DNA of 64,000 nt from Oricola indica (GCF_019966595.1 NZ_JAINFJ010000013.1:34448-98447), one strand, 5' to 3'; shown: positions 7,960 through 17,635, counted from the stretch's first letter. The notes: generated by a model from the sequence alone, not told the origin. Made by a program: numbers and translations.

Positions 7960-9360
7960 ATGTTCCTTTCGGTCTTCGAACTCTACAAAATCGGTATCGG
8001 TCCTTCCTCCTCGCACACGATGGGGCCGATGTCGGCCGCCGTGCGTTTTCTCGACGAGATACGGCTGGGCGAATGGCCGCGGCCGGCCGGCGCGGAAGTC
8101 GCCGGGCTTTCGGTGTCGCTGCATGGCTCGCTCGCCTTCACCGGTGTCGGCCACGCTACCGACCGCGCGGTGATCCTCGGTCTTGCAGGCTATCAGCCCG
8201 ACGCGATCGACCCCGATGCGATGGACGACATCCTGGAGATGGTGAAGGCCGGAAAGTCAGTTTCGCCGCACGGGCACCCGACGTACCGCTTCGATCCGAA
8301 CGAGGACCTCGTCTTCGACAGGAAGGAAGCGCTGCCGGGGCACGCCAACGGCATGGCGTTTTCCGCCCGTGACGCCGACGGCAAGATGCTGCTGCGCCGG
8401 GTCTACTACTCGATCGGCGGCGGCTTCATCGTCAGCGAAGACGAACTGGCGCGCGTCAAGGCGGAAGCCGGCAAGCCGCGCAAAGGCGACGTGCCCTATC
8501 CATTCGCGTCTGCCGACGAGATGCTGAAGATGGCGAAGAAGAGCGGATTGTCCATTTCGGCGATGAAGCGCGCCAACGAGGAAACCGGGCGCAGCCGCGC
8601 CGAGCTTGACGCTGAGCTCGATGCCGTCTGGGGCGCGATGGACGGCTGTATCGAGCGCGGTTTGCGCGGCGAGGGCATCCTGCCCGGAGGCTTGAAGGTC
8701 AAGCGGCGCGCGCGCCAGATTCACGAGAAACTGGAGGCCGACTGGCTATCCAACCGGCCGAACCCGATGCTCGCCAATGACTGGCTCGGCGCTTTCGCCA
8801 TGGCGGTGAACGAGGAGAACGCTTCGGGCGGTCGCGTCGTCACCGCGCCGACCAACGGTGCGGCGGGCGTGGTGCCGGCGGTTCTAAAATACATGGTCAA
8901 GTTCCATGAACTGACCAGCCCGGACGACGTCCGCAATTTCCTGCTCACCTCGGCCGCCATCGGTGGGCTGATCAAGCACAACGCATCGATCTCCGGAGCG
9001 GAGGTCGGGTGCCAGGGTGAGGTGGGCAGTGCGGCCGCGATGGCGGCAGCCGGGCTTGCCGAAGTCCTCGGCGGTACGCCCGAGCAAGTGGAAAACGCTG
9101 CCGAGATCGCGCTCGAACATCATCTCGGCATGACTTGCGATCCGGTAGCGGGGCTCGTCCAGGTGCCGTGCATCGAGCGCAATGCCCTTGCCGCGGTAAA
9201 AGCCGTCACGGCGGCGTCGCTGGCGCTGAAGGGCGATGGCACGCATTTCGTCCCGCTCGATGCCTGTGTCGAGACCATGCGGCAAACCGGCCTCGACATG
9301 AACGAGAAATACAAGGAAACGAGCCAGGGCGGCCTCGCCGTCAACGTGGTGGAGTGCTGA
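7960..9360 (+). CDS. sdaA: L-serine ammonia-lyase, iron-sulfur type
   Basis: Deaminates L-serine to pyruvate and ammonia with a [4Fe-4S] cluster in the cytoplasm. This is the single-chain form (466 residues): the N-terminal beta-domain opens with [16 protein letters not shown], and the C-terminal alpha-domain has [38 protein letters not shown] and HNASISGAE. The three cluster cysteines are in GCQGE, TCDPV and PCIER. Length is as expected. It is monocistronic here; the next gene begins 85 bp downstream on the same strand. Confidence 0.97.
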   Translation: MFLSVFELYKIGIGPSSSHTMGPMSAAVRFLDEIRLGEWPRPAGAEVAGLSVSLHGSLAFTGVGHATDRAVILGLAGYQPDAIDPDAMDDILEMVKAGKSVSPHGHPTYRFDPNEDLVFDRKEALPGHANGMAFSARDADGKMLLRRVYYSIGGGFIVSEDELARVKAEAGKPRKGDVPYPFASADEMLKMAKKSGLSISAMKRANEETGRSRAELDAELDAVWGAMDGCIERGLRGEGILPGGLKVKRRARQIHEKLEADWLSNRPNPMLANDWLGAFAMAVNEENASGGRVVTAPTNGAAGVVPAVLKYMVKFHELTSPDDVRNFLLTSAAIGGLIKHNASISGAEVGCQGEVGSAAAMAAAGLAEVLGGTPEQVENAAEIALEHHLGMTCDPVAGLVQVPCIERNALAAVKAVTAASLALKGDGTHFVPLDACVETMRQTGLDMNEKYKETSQGGLAVNVVEC

Positions 9361-9445
9361 ACGGATCGCTTCCGCTGGTGTGCTGGCCTGTGGACGTATC
9401 GTTGCCATGCTTGACCGGCGGCGCGCGCGCAATAAACCATGTGCC

Positions 9446-9883
9446 ATGGCCCTGAACCTGATCAAGCTTTGTGTCGGAGCAGACAGCGTTGACGATCTCC
9501 GCGCCTGGATCGATTTTCGCCTCGCCGAAAAACGCGCGGCGGGCGAGCCGGCGGAAAGCATCCATACAACTCGCATGGTGCCCAAGCGCGGCGACGAAAT
9601 CATCGGTGAGGGGTCGCTGTACTGGGTGATCAAGGGGCGCGTTCAGTGCCGCCAGCGCATCACCGATATCCGGCCTTTCGTCGATGGCGAGGGGGTATCG
9701 CGGTGCCGGATCGTCCTCGATCCCGAGGTCGTGCTGACCCGCCCCCAGCCCAAGCGACCGTTCCAGGGATGGCGTTACTACAAGGCAGAGGACGTGCCGG
9801 CCGATATCAACGGCGACGACGAGGGCATGGAAACCTTGCCCGCGGACATGCGCAACGAACTCGCCGATCTTGGCCTGATCTGA
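9446..9883 (+). CDS. DUF1489 family protein
   Basis: Conserved alphaproteobacterial protein of unknown function. The 145 residues begin MALNLIKLCVGADSVDDLRAW and include TRMVPKRGDEI, GSLYWVIKGRVQCRQRI and the C-terminal MRNELADLGLI, all typical of DUF1489. No signal peptide or membrane segment is seen. The ATG at 9446 matches the conserved N-terminus; the frame is open from 9380, but those residues are not conserved in style. It lies upstream of the VWA/J-domain pair on the same strand, with a 56-bp gap. Confidence 0.9.
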   Translation: MALNLIKLCVGADSVDDLRAWIDFRLAEKRAAGEPAESIHTTRMVPKRGDEIIGEGSLYWVIKGRVQCRQRITDIRPFVDGEGVSRCRIVLDPEVVLTRPQPKRPFQGWRYYKAEDVPADINGDDEGMETLPADMRNELADLGLI

Positions 9884-9939
9884 TCGCGCATGTATCTCAT
9901 TTGCCTTGCAACCCGACGGTAAAGCGCCACATTTTCCCC

Positions 9940-10668
9940 ATGGCCAAGTCGGTATCGAAAACACGAAGCAATAAAATCGCCGAAGCGAAATCATCGCGAG
10001 GCGACATCGCCGCATTCCTCAAGGCGGCGAAGACCGCCGGAAAATCCGCAACGGGAAACGGACGGATCGTCCTTGCGCTCGACGCAACGATGAGCCGTCA
10101 GCCGACATGGGATCTCGCCTGCTCGATTCAGGCCGAGATGTTCGAGAGCGTTTCGGATATTGGTAGCCTGCTGATGCAGCTTGTCTATTTCCGGGGGCTC
10201 GGCGAGTGCCGCGCCTCGAAATGGGCCGAGGACGGCAAGACGCTCGCTTCGATGATGTCGCGTATCGAATGCCGTGGCGGGCACACGCAAATCCTGAAAG
10301 TTTTGAAGCACACCGCGAAGGAACACTCCCGCAACCGGATCAACGCGCTCGTCTATATTGGCGATGCGATGGAGGAGAATGTCGATGACCTCGTTCAGGC
10401 CGCCGGCGAACTCGGCCTGCATGGCATTCCGGTGTTCATCTTTCAGGAAGGTCATGATCCGTCCGCGGAATACGCCTTTCGGGAAATCGCCCGGGTGACG
10501 CGCGGCGGCTGGTTCCGATTCGACCGCTCCGCCGCATCCGTTCTGTCGAAACTCCTGTCGGCAATCGCGGTCTATGCGACCGGCGGTCTCAAGGCGCTCG
10601 AAAGCCGAGGGTCGCGCGAGGACAGATTGTTGCTCGCACAGATGTCGGGCGATGGAGGCAAGAGATGA
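9940..10668 (+). CDS. VWA domain-containing protein
   Basis: Cytoplasmic protein of 242 residues built from a basic, Ser/Lys-rich N-terminus (about 1-35) and a von Willebrand A-like domain. IVLALDATMSRQPTW (about residues 46-60) holds a MIDAS-like D-x-T-x-S motif. Later strands include NALVYIGDAMEENVDDL and GIPVFIFQEGHD. No signal peptide is present. The ATG at 9940 is chosen because the upstream frame overlaps the DUF1489 gene. The gene overlaps the next one (membrane J-domain protein) by ATGA, so they are surely coupled. The function is unknown; VWA proteins usually mediate metal-dependent protein contacts. Confidence 0.85.
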   Translation: MAKSVSKTRSNKIAEAKSSRGDIAAFLKAAKTAGKSATGNGRIVLALDATMSRQPTWDLACSIQAEMFESVSDIGSLLMQLVYFRGLGECRASKWAEDGKTLASMMSRIECRGGHTQILKVLKHTAKEHSRNRINALVYIGDAMEENVDDLVQAAGELGLHGIPVFIFQEGHDPSAEYAFREIARVTRGGWFRFDRSAASVLSKLLSAIAVYATGGLKALESRGSREDRLLLAQMSGDGGKR

Positions 10669-11363
10669 CCATACTGATTCTTTTGGTCGGCATTGCCGCC
10701 TTCACGATCCTCGGCCTGTACTTCTTCGCATCGGCATCGCCGGCTCAGGTGGCGCGTACCCTGCACCTCGCGGGGCCGGCAGCGCTGGCCATACTCGGGG
10801 GCATCCTGAGTGTCGCAGGGCGCATCAGCGTCGGTGCGCCTTTGGTGATGATGGCTGTCGCCTGGTACGGCCGTCAGCGACGCCGCATCGGTCAGCAGAG
10901 GACCGGAGGACAAAAATCGACGGTGCGATCGGCCTGGCTTGAAATGGAGCTGGACCACGACAGCGGCGATATGGACGGACTGGTTCTCGTTGGCCGTTTC
11001 GAGGGGCGCAGGCTCTACGAGATGAGCGACGCGGACCTGATGGATCTCGCGGCCGACCTCAGAGACGACCGCGAAAGCGCCGAATTACTGGAGGCGTATC
11101 TTGACCGCCGAATGCCGGGCTGGCGTGACGACGCTGATCCGGACGTTGGTGCGGGGCATGGAAGCACGCATGGCACGGGCCCCATGACACATGAGGAGGC
11201 CTACAAGATCCTTGGCCTTGAACCGGGCGCGTCCGCTGTTGAGGTCCGAAAGGCGCATCGAAGCCTGATGCAGCGCGTTCACCCCGACCTCGGAGGCAAT
11301 GCTTTTCTGGCGCAGCGGGTTAACGAAGCGCGCGACGTTCTTCTGCGTGATCATACTGATTGA
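10665..11363 (+). CDS. Membrane-anchored J-domain (DnaJ-like) protein
   Basis: Predicted co-chaperone: two hydrophobic segments at the N-terminus (about residues 1-22 and 30-65), a hydrophilic linker, and a C-terminal J domain from about residue 174 (HEEAYKILGLEPGAS, then the HPD tripeptide in QRVHPDLGG). This resembles the Pam18/Tim14 arrangement, a membrane anchor with a terminal J domain that stimulates DnaK at the membrane. The start overlaps the stop of the VWA gene (ATGA at 10665-10668), suggesting that the two proteins act together. Confidence 0.87.
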   Translation: MTILILLVGIAAFTILGLYFFASASPAQVARTLHLAGPAALAILGGILSVAGRISVGAPLVMMAVAWYGRQRRRIGQQRTGGQKSTVRSAWLEMELDHDSGDMDGLVLVGRFEGRRLYEMSDADLMDLAADLRDDRESAELLEAYLDRRMPGWRDDADPDVGAGHGSTHGTGPMTHEEAYKILGLEPGASAVEVRKAHRSLMQRVHPDLGGNAFLAQRVNEARDVLLRDHTD

Positions 11364-11416
11364 ACCCTTCGATACTCGATACACATTCAAACGGTTTCAG
11401 ACGGCCCGGCCGCGCC

Positions 11417-12754
11417 TTACGAATTGTCGAAGGCGAGGCAGGAGTATTTGTACTTCTTGAGAGCGCTGCACGCGGACCATGCAGCCGACTTCGAGCTGAA
11501 GCCGGAGAAGCGGGCGCGGTGATAGAGAATGCCGCTCTTCTCGAACTCCTCCACGAAAGGCGAGAGGCCCTCGAGAACCGAACCAGCGCGCTCCTGTGCA
11601 GTCCGCAGGTAGTCGACGGCTTCGCCCTGACTGGGAAGTGAAGCGATCTGGATCACCCAGCCGCTGCGCGGCGCCGTGGCTGCCGTCTTGATCGTGTCAA
11701 GCGGAGCGGCGGCCGGAGCAGGGCGCGGCGCGGCAGGCTCGGCGGCATAGGCCGTCACCGTGGATGCGGCGACGGGAGTGCCGATGTCGCTGGGGCGAAG
11801 CGGGTTCACGGGAAGCGGAATATCGTCGGCGTCGAGCTGCGCGACGGTGACGGCCGCATTACCGAAATTCGTGCCGCCGCTGCGGGCGACGAGCATGCCG
11901 CGCTTGCGCTTGGAGCCCTTGTTCACATTGGCCGCCAGCAATTCCTGCATATGCGCATTGCGCGACGCGCCGGTCCGTCCGCCCATCACCACGGCGACGA
12001 TGCTGCGCCCGTTCTTGTGGACCGAGGTAACGAGATTGAAGCCGGAAGCGCGGGTGTAGCCGGTCTTGATGCCGTCGACGCCGCTGACCCGACCGAGGAG
12101 CCGGTTGTGGTTGCGCATGGTGGTGCGGCCGAACTTGAAGCTCTGGACGGAGAAATATTTGAACTGCCGGGGGAAGTGCTCCTGCAACGCGATACCGAGC
12201 GTCGCCATGTCGCGCGCTGTCGTGACCTGGCGCGAATTCGGAAGACCCGATGCGTTGCGGAACGTCGTCTTGGACATCCCGAGCGCGCGCGCCTTGGCCG
12301 TCATCATTTCCGCGAAATGGCTTTCGGTTCCACCAAGATGCTCGGCGATGGCGGCGGCGGCATCGTTGGCGGACTTCGTCACCAGGGAGAGGATTACATC
12401 TTCCACGGAGACGCTTTTGCCTGCCGGCACGCCGAGCTTCGTCGGCTGCATCGAGGCGGCGTGACGCGAAAAGGTAACGCGCGTGTTCTTGGTGATCTTG
12501 CCCTGTTCCATGGCTTCGAAAACCATGTAGAGCGTCATCATCTTCGTCAGGGATGCCGGATAGCGCGGCGAATCGGCGTAACGCGAATGAAGCGTCTTGC
12601 CGGTATTCGCGTCGATGACGAAGGAAGCATATTTGGGGTTCGCCTGCGCATTGGCGCCGAACGCCACGACGAGGAAAGTTGCCACGAACAGCGCAGATAT
12701 CGCTTGCGCCATGTTCTGGAGGGACAGCGACTTACTGAAAAACACTTGAGACAC
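11417..12754 (-). CDS. D-alanyl-D-alanine carboxypeptidase (PBP5/6 type) with C-terminal SPOR domain
   Basis: Periplasmic low-molecular-weight penicillin-binding protein that trims peptidoglycan pentapeptides. A signal peptide (about residues 14-37) is followed by the S11 peptidase motifs: SLTK (Ser68, Lys71), SAN in VTKSANDAAAAI, and KTG in GIKTGYTRASG. The last ~80 residues (from SGWVIQIASLPSQGEA) form a SPOR peptidoglycan-binding domain, which targets septal glycan in other proteins. Two starts are possible (12754, or the Met 14 codons in); the longer form is kept. Length is 445. It converges on the J-domain gene. Confidence 0.94.
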   Translation of the reverse strand: MSQVFFSKSLSLQNMAQAISALFVATFLVVAFGANAQANPKYASFVIDANTGKTLHSRYADSPRYPASLTKMMTLYMVFEAMEQGKITKNTRVTFSRHAASMQPTKLGVPAGKSVSVEDVILSLVTKSANDAAAAIAEHLGGTESHFAEMMTAKARALGMSKTTFRNASGLPNSRQVTTARDMATLGIALQEHFPRQFKYFSVQSFKFGRTTMRNHNRLLGRVSGVDGIKTGYTRASGFNLVTSVHKNGRSIVAVVMGGRTGASRNAHMQELLAANVNKGSKRKRGMLVARSGGTNFGNAAVTVAQLDADDIPLPVNPLRPSDIGTPVAASTVTAYAAEPAAPRPAPAAAPLDTIKTAATAPRSGWVIQIASLPSQGEAVDYLRTAQERAGSVLEGLSPFVEEFEKSGILYHRARFSGFSSKSAAWSACSALKKYKYSCLAFDNS

Positions 12755-12919
12755 CCGTGGTTACGCTACATGGGGCGGCCCTGCTAACGAGCCGGAACTC
12801 ATGCAACCGTACCCGGAACAGCGTTACCAAGTCGTTTATGGTGACTAGAAAGTTACTGCCGTCCGTCGAGTTTTTTTCAAATGTCCCAAAATAAAATTTG
12901 TGCGCTGCAAACTTGCCCG

Positions 12920-12948
12920 TTGAAAAATTGTGCAGTGCACACTATCTT
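12920..12948 (+). promoter_or_regulatory. Phasin promoter
   Basis: TTGAAA at 12920-12925 and TATCTT at 12943-12948 are spaced by 17 bp, about 67 bp upstream of the phasin start. The spacer contains a perfect palindrome listed separately. Confidence 0.55.
12929..12941. promoter_or_regulatory. TGTGCA-G-TGCACA palindrome, candidate PhaR operator
   Basis: Perfect 13-bp palindrome filling the spacer of the phasin promoter. TGC/GCA-rich palindromes are the reported targets of the PhaR repressor of phasin genes, which is released by polyhydroxyalkanoate. The position between -35 and -10 fits repression. Confidence 0.5.
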
Positions 12949-13014
12949 GTTGGCAAGCCCGGATGAGGCCCGAAACTGATCCGAAATCCAATCGCAATCC
13001 AATTGAGGTTCGCC

Positions 13015-13347
13015 ATGATGAATTCGTTTGAAGACGCCAGCAAGGTTGGCAAGGAAATGATGGACAACTCCCTGAAGGGCTACGCTGCCATGACCAAGGG
13101 CATGCAGGCCATCGCAACCGAAGCCGCCGACTACTCCAAGAAGTCCTACGAGGACGGCGTTGCCGTGTTCGAGAAACTGGCCGGCGCCAAGTCGCTCGAA
13201 AAGGCGATGGAAGTGCAGACCGACTACATGAAGTCGTCCTACGAGTCCTTCATCGCCGAGGCGACCAAGATGGGCGACCTCTACGCCGATCTCGCCAAGG
13301 AAGCCTACAAGCCGTTCGAAACCGCTATGGCTTCGGCTTCCAAGTAA
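13015..13347 (+). CDS. Phasin family protein
   Basis: Small granule-coating protein expected to bind polyhydroxyalkanoate granules. The product of 110 residues is almost wholly helical and amphipathic (Phasin_2 style), with no Cys or Trp; the stretches KGYAAMTKGMQAIATEAADY and SFIAEATKMGDLYADLAKEAY are typical. GAGG lies six bases before the ATG at 13015, so that start is preferred to the TTG at 13003. It has its own promoter and a strong terminator, so it is monocistronic. No PHA synthase is in the window. Confidence 0.92.
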   Translation: MMNSFEDASKVGKEMMDNSLKGYAAMTKGMQAIATEAADYSKKSYEDGVAVFEKLAGAKSLEKAMEVQTDYMKSSYESFIAEATKMGDLYADLAKEAYKPFETAMASASK

Positions 13348-13382
13348 GCGATGCATTCACTTCGCCAAAATGGCGAATGCAG

Positions 13383-13418
13383 GGCCCGCGTGAGCGATCA
13401 CGCGGGCCTGTTTGTTTT
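13383..13418 (+). terminator. Rho-independent terminator after the phasin gene
   Basis: Perfect 11-bp GC-rich stem (13383-13393 with 13398-13408), GCGA tetraloop, then TGTTTGTTTT. It lies 35 bp after the phasin stop. Confidence 0.85.
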
Positions 13419-13534
13419 GTGTGTAGCTATTTGTCGGCTTGCGCGGCTCCGGAGGGGGCTTAAAATCGTCACATGAATCCCTAAGTATCGAGTCCGGGCA
13501 GCCGGTCCCGGAGCTGTGAAACCGCAGGGCTAGA

Positions 13535-13888
13535 ATGAGAAATACGCCGCAGAGAATGCAGGCCGACAAGGGCAAGGACGGCGAGGGCGTCGGGCGGGGA
13601 ACCGCCGTCATCACGCGCACCAAGCCGAAGGTCAAGAAACCGAGTTTATACCGCGTACTCCTGCTGAACGACGATTACACGCCGATGGAATTCGTCGTTC
13701 ACGTGCTGGAGAGGTTCTTCCAGAAAAACCGCGAACAAGCCACGCGGATCATGTTGCATGTCCACAATCACGGTGTTGGTGAGTGTGGGGTGTACACATA
13801 CGAGGTGGCCGAAACCAAAGTGACGCAGGTGATGGATTTTGCCCGGCAGAACCAGCATCCGTTGCAATGCGTGATGGAGAAGAAGTAA
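13535..13888 (+). CDS. clpS: ATP-dependent Clp protease adapter ClpS
   Basis: Adapter that delivers N-degron substrates to ClpAP. The 117 residues contain the ClpS core: [22 protein letters not shown] (about 45-66), where Asn-Asp-Asp and Met form the N-degron pocket, and the C-terminal helix [23 protein letters not shown]. The N-terminal ~35 residues are disordered and basic, as expected for the ClpA-engaging tail. The stop overlaps the clpA start by one base (TAATG at 13886-13890). Confidence 0.96.
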   Translation: MRNTPQRMQADKGKDGEGVGRGTAVITRTKPKVKKPSLYRVLLLNDDYTPMEFVVHVLERFFQKNREQATRIMLHVHNHGVGECGVYTYEVAETKVTQVMDFARQNQHPLQCVMEKK

Positions 13889-16332
13889 TGCCGACATTCA
13901 CCGCCAGCCTCGAAAAGTCGCTTCACCAGGCGCTGACCTACGCCAATGAGCGCGAGCATGAATACGCGACGCTCGAACATCTTCTGCTTGCGCTGATCGA
14001 CGATCAGGACGCCAAGTCCGTGATGGATGCATGTTCGGTCGATACCGAAGCGCTGCGCAAGACCGTCCTCGACTATGTCGACCACGAACTGGAAAACCTC
14101 GTCACCGGATATGACGAGGACGCCAAGCCGACGGCGGGTTTCCAGCGCGTCATCCAGCGCGCCGTGATCCATGTCCAGTCGTCGGGTCGCGAAGAGGTAA
14201 CCGGGGCCAACGTGCTTGTCGCGATATTCGCGGAGCGCGAAAGCCATGCTGCCTATTTCCTGCAGGAGCAGGACATGACCCGCTATGATGCGGTCAATTA
14301 TATCGCGCACGGGATCGCCAAGCGTCCGGGCGCGTCGGTGACCCGGCCTCCGGATGGCGCCGAGGACCAGGCCAGTACGGATGGCGCGGCGACCGAAGGC
14401 GAGGATGGCAAGAAGAAACAGCAGGACGCGCTGAGCGCCTATTGCGTGAACCTCAACGAGAAGGCGCAGAACGGCAAGATCGATCCGCTGATCGGCCGGA
14501 CCGCCGAGGTCAACCGCACGATCCAGATCCTGTGCCGCCGGTCCAAGAACAACCCGCTCTATGTCGGCGACCCCGGCGTCGGAAAGACGGCGATCGCGGA
14601 AGGTCTCGCCAAACGCATTGTCGATGGCGACGTGCCGGAAGTATTGGCGGAATCCACGATCTTCTCGCTCGACATGGGCGCGCTGCTCGCCGGCACGCGC
14701 TATCGCGGGGATTTCGAGGAGCGGTTGAAGCAGGTCGTCAAGGAACTGGAAGAGACGCCGCATGCGGTCCTGTTCATCGACGAGATCCACACGGTCATCG
14801 GTGCGGGCGCAACGTCGGGTGGCGCGATGGACGCGTCCAACCTGTTGAAACCGGCGCTTTCCTCCGGCGCGATCCGATGCATCGGTTCGACCACCTACAA
14901 GGAATACCGCCAGTTCTTCGAAAAGGACCGCGCGCTGGTTCGCCGGTTCCAGAAGATCGACGTCAACGAGCCGTCGCTTGAGGATGCCATCGAGATCATG
15001 AAGGGGCTGAAGCCCTATTTCGAGGACTTCCACAAGATCAAGTACACGGACGATGCGATCAAATCGGCCGTGGAACTGTCGGCACGCTACATCAACGACC
15101 GCAAGCTGCCGGACAAGGCCATCGACGTCGTCGATGAAACCGGTGCGAGCCAGATGCTTCTTCCCGAGAACAAGCGCCGCAAGTCCATCGGCGTGAAGGA
15201 GATCGAGGCGACGATCGCGACCATGGCGCGCATTCCGCCGAAAACCGTTTCGAAGGACGACGAGGAAGTTCTCTCCAACCTCGAGAAGGAACTCAAGCGG
15301 GTCGTTTACGGCCAGGATCTGGCAATCGAATCGCTGGCGTCCGCCATCAAGCTGGCGCGCGCGGGCCTGCGCGAACCGGAGAAGCCGATCGGCTCCTACC
15401 TGTTCTCCGGCCCGACCGGCGTCGGCAAGACCGAGGTCGCCCGGCAACTGGCGATGTCGCTCGGTGTCGAACTGCTGCGCTTCGACATGTCTGAATACAT
15501 GGAGCGCCACACTGTCTCGCGTCTCATCGGTGCGCCGCCCGGCTATGTCGGTTTCGACCAGGGCGGCCTGCTGACCGACGGCGTGGATCAGCATCCGCAT
15601 TGCGTGTTGCTGCTCGACGAGATCGAAAAGGCGCATCCGGACCTGTTCAACATCCTGTTGCAGGTGATGGATCACGGGAAGCTGACCGACAACAACGGCA
15701 AGCAGGTCGACTTCCGCAACACGATCATCATCATGACGACCAATGCGGGCGCGTCGGAAATGGCAAAGAACGCCATCGGCTTCGGCAGTGTGAAGCGCGA
15801 GGGCGACGACGTCGAGGCAATCAACCGCCTGTTCTCGCCGGAGTTCCGCAACCGGATGGACGCGATCGTGCCCTTCGGTCCGCTTCCGGTGCCGGTCATC
15901 CATCGCGTGGTGGAGAAATTCGTCATGCAATTGGAAGCCCAGTTGTCCGACCGTGGCGTCATCTTCGACCTCTCGAAGGAAGCGATCGGCTGGCTCGCCG
16001 AACGCGGCTATGACGAGAAGATGGGCGCGCGCCCGCTCGGCCGTGTCATCCAGGAGCACATCAAGAAGCCCCTGGCCGAGGAAGTCCTGTTCGGCAAGCT
16101 GAAGAAGGGCGGCACCGTGAAGGTGACGGTCGAAAAGGACGAGATGGGCGAGGCCAAGCTGAAGCTTGAGTCGATCGCAGACGAGCCGCGCCCGAAACCG
16201 AAGAAGCAGGCCCGCAAGCCGTCCGCGAAAAAGTCGGCAACGGCCAAGGCCGCGAAGGCGCCGACCGAAGACAGCGGAGCGGACGCCGCGCCGAAGTCGA
16301 AACCGTCCGTGCCGAAAGTGCCGCGCAAATAG
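13888..16332 (+). CDS. clpA: ATP-dependent Clp protease ATP-binding subunit ClpA
   Basis: AAA+ unfoldase that feeds substrates to ClpP. The order is: N-domain repeat pair (residues 1-145), an acidic linker, D1 with Walker A GDPGVGKT (about 228-235) and Walker B FIDEIHT, then D2 with Walker A GPTGVGKT (about 508-515) and [10 protein letters not shown]. After the normal end it adds a tail of nearly 50 residues (from about 766) rich in Lys, Ala and Pro, an unusual extension. The ATG at 13888 overlaps the clpS stop; the frame is open upstream inside clpS but out of family. Confidence 0.97.
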   Translation: MPTFTASLEKSLHQALTYANEREHEYATLEHLLLALIDDQDAKSVMDACSVDTEALRKTVLDYVDHELENLVTGYDEDAKPTAGFQRVIQRAVIHVQSSGREEVTGANVLVAIFAERESHAAYFLQEQDMTRYDAVNYIAHGIAKRPGASVTRPPDGAEDQASTDGAATEGEDGKKKQQDALSAYCVNLNEKAQNGKIDPLIGRTAEVNRTIQILCRRSKNNPLYVGDPGVGKTAIAEGLAKRIVDGDVPEVLAESTIFSLDMGALLAGTRYRGDFEERLKQVVKELEETPHAVLFIDEIHTVIGAGATSGGAMDASNLLKPALSSGAIRCIGSTTYKEYRQFFEKDRALVRRFQKIDVNEPSLEDAIEIMKGLKPYFEDFHKIKYTDDAIKSAVELSARYINDRKLPDKAIDVVDETGASQMLLPENKRRKSIGVKEIEATIATMARIPPKTVSKDDEEVLSNLEKELKRVVYGQDLAIESLASAIKLARAGLREPEKPIGSYLFSGPTGVGKTEVARQLAMSLGVELLRFDMSEYMERHTVSRLIGAPPGYVGFDQGGLLTDGVDQHPHCVLLLDEIEKAHPDLFNILLQVMDHGKLTDNNGKQVDFRNTIIIMTTNAGASEMAKNAIGFGSVKREGDDVEAINRLFSPEFRNRMDAIVPFGPLPVPVIHRVVEKFVMQLEAQLSDRGVIFDLSKEAIGWLAERGYDEKMGARPLGRVIQEHIKKPLAEEVLFGKLKKGGTVKVTVEKDEMGEAKLKLESIADEPRPKPKKQARKPSAKKSATAKAAKAPTEDSGADAAPKSKPSVPKVPRK

Positions 16333-16362
16333 TGACAAGCTACCGGTAGCGAAAGAGCCATG

Positions 16363-16389
16363 ACGGGCGGAGCGATCCGCCCGTTTTTT
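16363..16389 (+). terminator. Rho-independent terminator after clpA
   Basis: Perfect 9-bp stem ACGGGCGGA/TCCGCCCGT (16363-16371 with 16376-16384), GCGA loop, T-run to 16389. It lies 30 bp after the clpA stop. Confidence 0.9.
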
Positions 16390-16437
16390 CGTCCGTACTA
16401 TCTCGCCAACCCGCCACCGGCGTGCTAGCGCGGCATC

Positions 16438-17190
16438 ATGCAGAAGCCACCCGAGCCTGCGGCAAGCCAGGGCACCCATTTGCTTTGGTACGCACGCGGA
16501 ATGCGCAACATCATCTCGCTGCCGGCCTTCATCCTGATGAGCGCCTTTGTCGGCTTTGCCGGCTTCGCGCGAGAGAGCGGTATCGAACTCGCCCATGCGG
16601 CTTTCATGACGGCGACGATCTGGGCGTTGCCGGCACAGGTGGTTCTTATTGCGGGTATCACGGGCGGAACGACGCTCGCTGCGGTGTTCGTATCCGTCGC
16701 ATTGTCGTCTGTCCGGCTGATGCCGATGGTCACGACGCTGGTCGCGGAAATCCGCTCCGAGAAGACCCGCACCATAACGCTGCTCTTTTTGTCGCATTTC
16801 ATCGCGGTGACGTCCTGGGTGATGGCGTCGGAGCGGATTCATCGTGCGCCGAGGCAATTCCGCACCACCTATTTCGCCGGTTTTGCCGTCACGCTGACAT
16901 CGCTGAATATCGCAATCGTCGTCCTGGTCTATGTGTTCGCGACCGGCATTCCCGTCACGGTCCTCGGCGCGCTGTTCTTCCTGACGCCGATCTATTTCCT
17001 GACCTCGCTCTGGGCGACCGCGCGGCATCGCCTCGTCAAGATCGCCATGATCGCAGGCCTGGTTCTCGGGCCGCTGTTCCATCTCGTTGCGCCCGAATTC
17101 GATCTGTTGCTCGCCGGACTGTTCGGTGGCGTGGCCGCATTCCTGTATGACCGGAAATTTCCCGGCGACACGCGGGGGAGCGCGACATGA
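16438..17190 (+). CDS. azlC: AzlC family branched-chain amino acid exporter, large subunit
   Basis: Inner-membrane permease of the AzlC/YgaZ (LIV-E) family that exports branched-chain amino acids or related compounds together with AzlD. The 250 residues have six to seven hydrophobic segments, and GIELAHAAFMTATIWALPAQVVLI near the N-terminus resembles the conserved AzlC region. It overlaps azlD by ATGA (17187-17190), forming a two-gene unit. The substrate is not shown by the sequence. Confidence 0.92.
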   Translation: MQKPPEPAASQGTHLLWYARGMRNIISLPAFILMSAFVGFAGFARESGIELAHAAFMTATIWALPAQVVLIAGITGGTTLAAVFVSVALSSVRLMPMVTTLVAEIRSEKTRTITLLFLSHFIAVTSWVMASERIHRAPRQFRTTYFAGFAVTLTSLNIAIVVLVYVFATGIPVTVLGALFFLTPIYFLTSLWATARHRLVKIAMIAGLVLGPLFHLVAPEFDLLLAGLFGGVAAFLYDRKFPGDTRGSAT

Positions 17191-17537
17191 ATTTCACCGC
17201 GATCGACGCCTGGTGGTGGCCCTATCTCTTCATCCTGATCGCGGGATGGTTCGCGACAGACATCTGGCGCTATGCCGGCGTTCTTCTCGGTCGGAAGCTC
17301 GACGAGACCTCGGCGGCGTTCATGCTGGTGCGGTCGATCGCGACCGCGCTGGTCGCCGCCGTCATCGCCCGGCTCGTGATCTTTCCGTCGGGCGCGTTGG
17401 CCGAGACCGCCTTGCTGCTGCGCCTCGGTGCCGCAATCGTCGGTTTTGCCGCGTTTCTGCTTGCCGGCCAGAAGATGGCGGTAGGGATAAGCGTCGGGCT
17501 CGCGATCCTCGTTACAGGGATGCTGCTCGGCTTCTAG
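17187..17537 (+). CDS. azlD: AzlD domain-containing protein (small subunit)
   Basis: Partner of AzlC in the LIV-E exporter. The 116 residues contain four hydrophobic helices (about 8-26, 38-60, 66-86, 90-114), the usual AzlD topology and length. Its start codon overlaps the azlC stop, so translation is coupled. Sequence conservation in AzlD is low, so the assignment rests on topology and context. Confidence 0.88.
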   Translation: MNFTAIDAWWWPYLFILIAGWFATDIWRYAGVLLGRKLDETSAAFMLVRSIATALVAAVIARLVIFPSGALAETALLLRLGAAIVGFAAFLLAGQKMAVGISVGLAILVTGMLLGF

Positions 17538-17542
17538 TGCAA

Positions 17543-17630
17543 TTCAGGTTCAGATCGAAACATCTGCATCAAGATGCGCGTTCGAGACGAAGTCGAGAGG
17601 CAGCGCTTCTTGATTCTGCTGCAACCTGAA
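17543..17630. repeat. Palindromic intergenic element, RIME-like
   Basis: An 88-bp block bounded by the inverted repeat TTCAGGTT (17543-17550) / AACCTGAA (17623-17630). A smaller palindrome CATCT-N6-AGATG (17561-17576) and further short inverted pieces lie inside. It fills almost the whole gap between the converging azlD and HIT genes. Size and mosaic of palindromes recall rhizobial intergenic mosaic elements; no second copy was seen in this window. Confidence 0.45.
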
Positions 17631-17635
17631 ATGCT

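Noticed and set aside
13768..17082. Very long open frame on the minus strand (1104 codons)
   Set aside because: It is antisense to clpS/clpA and azlC; composition is Arg/Asp/His-rich with no domain, typical of the mirror of a high-GC gene.
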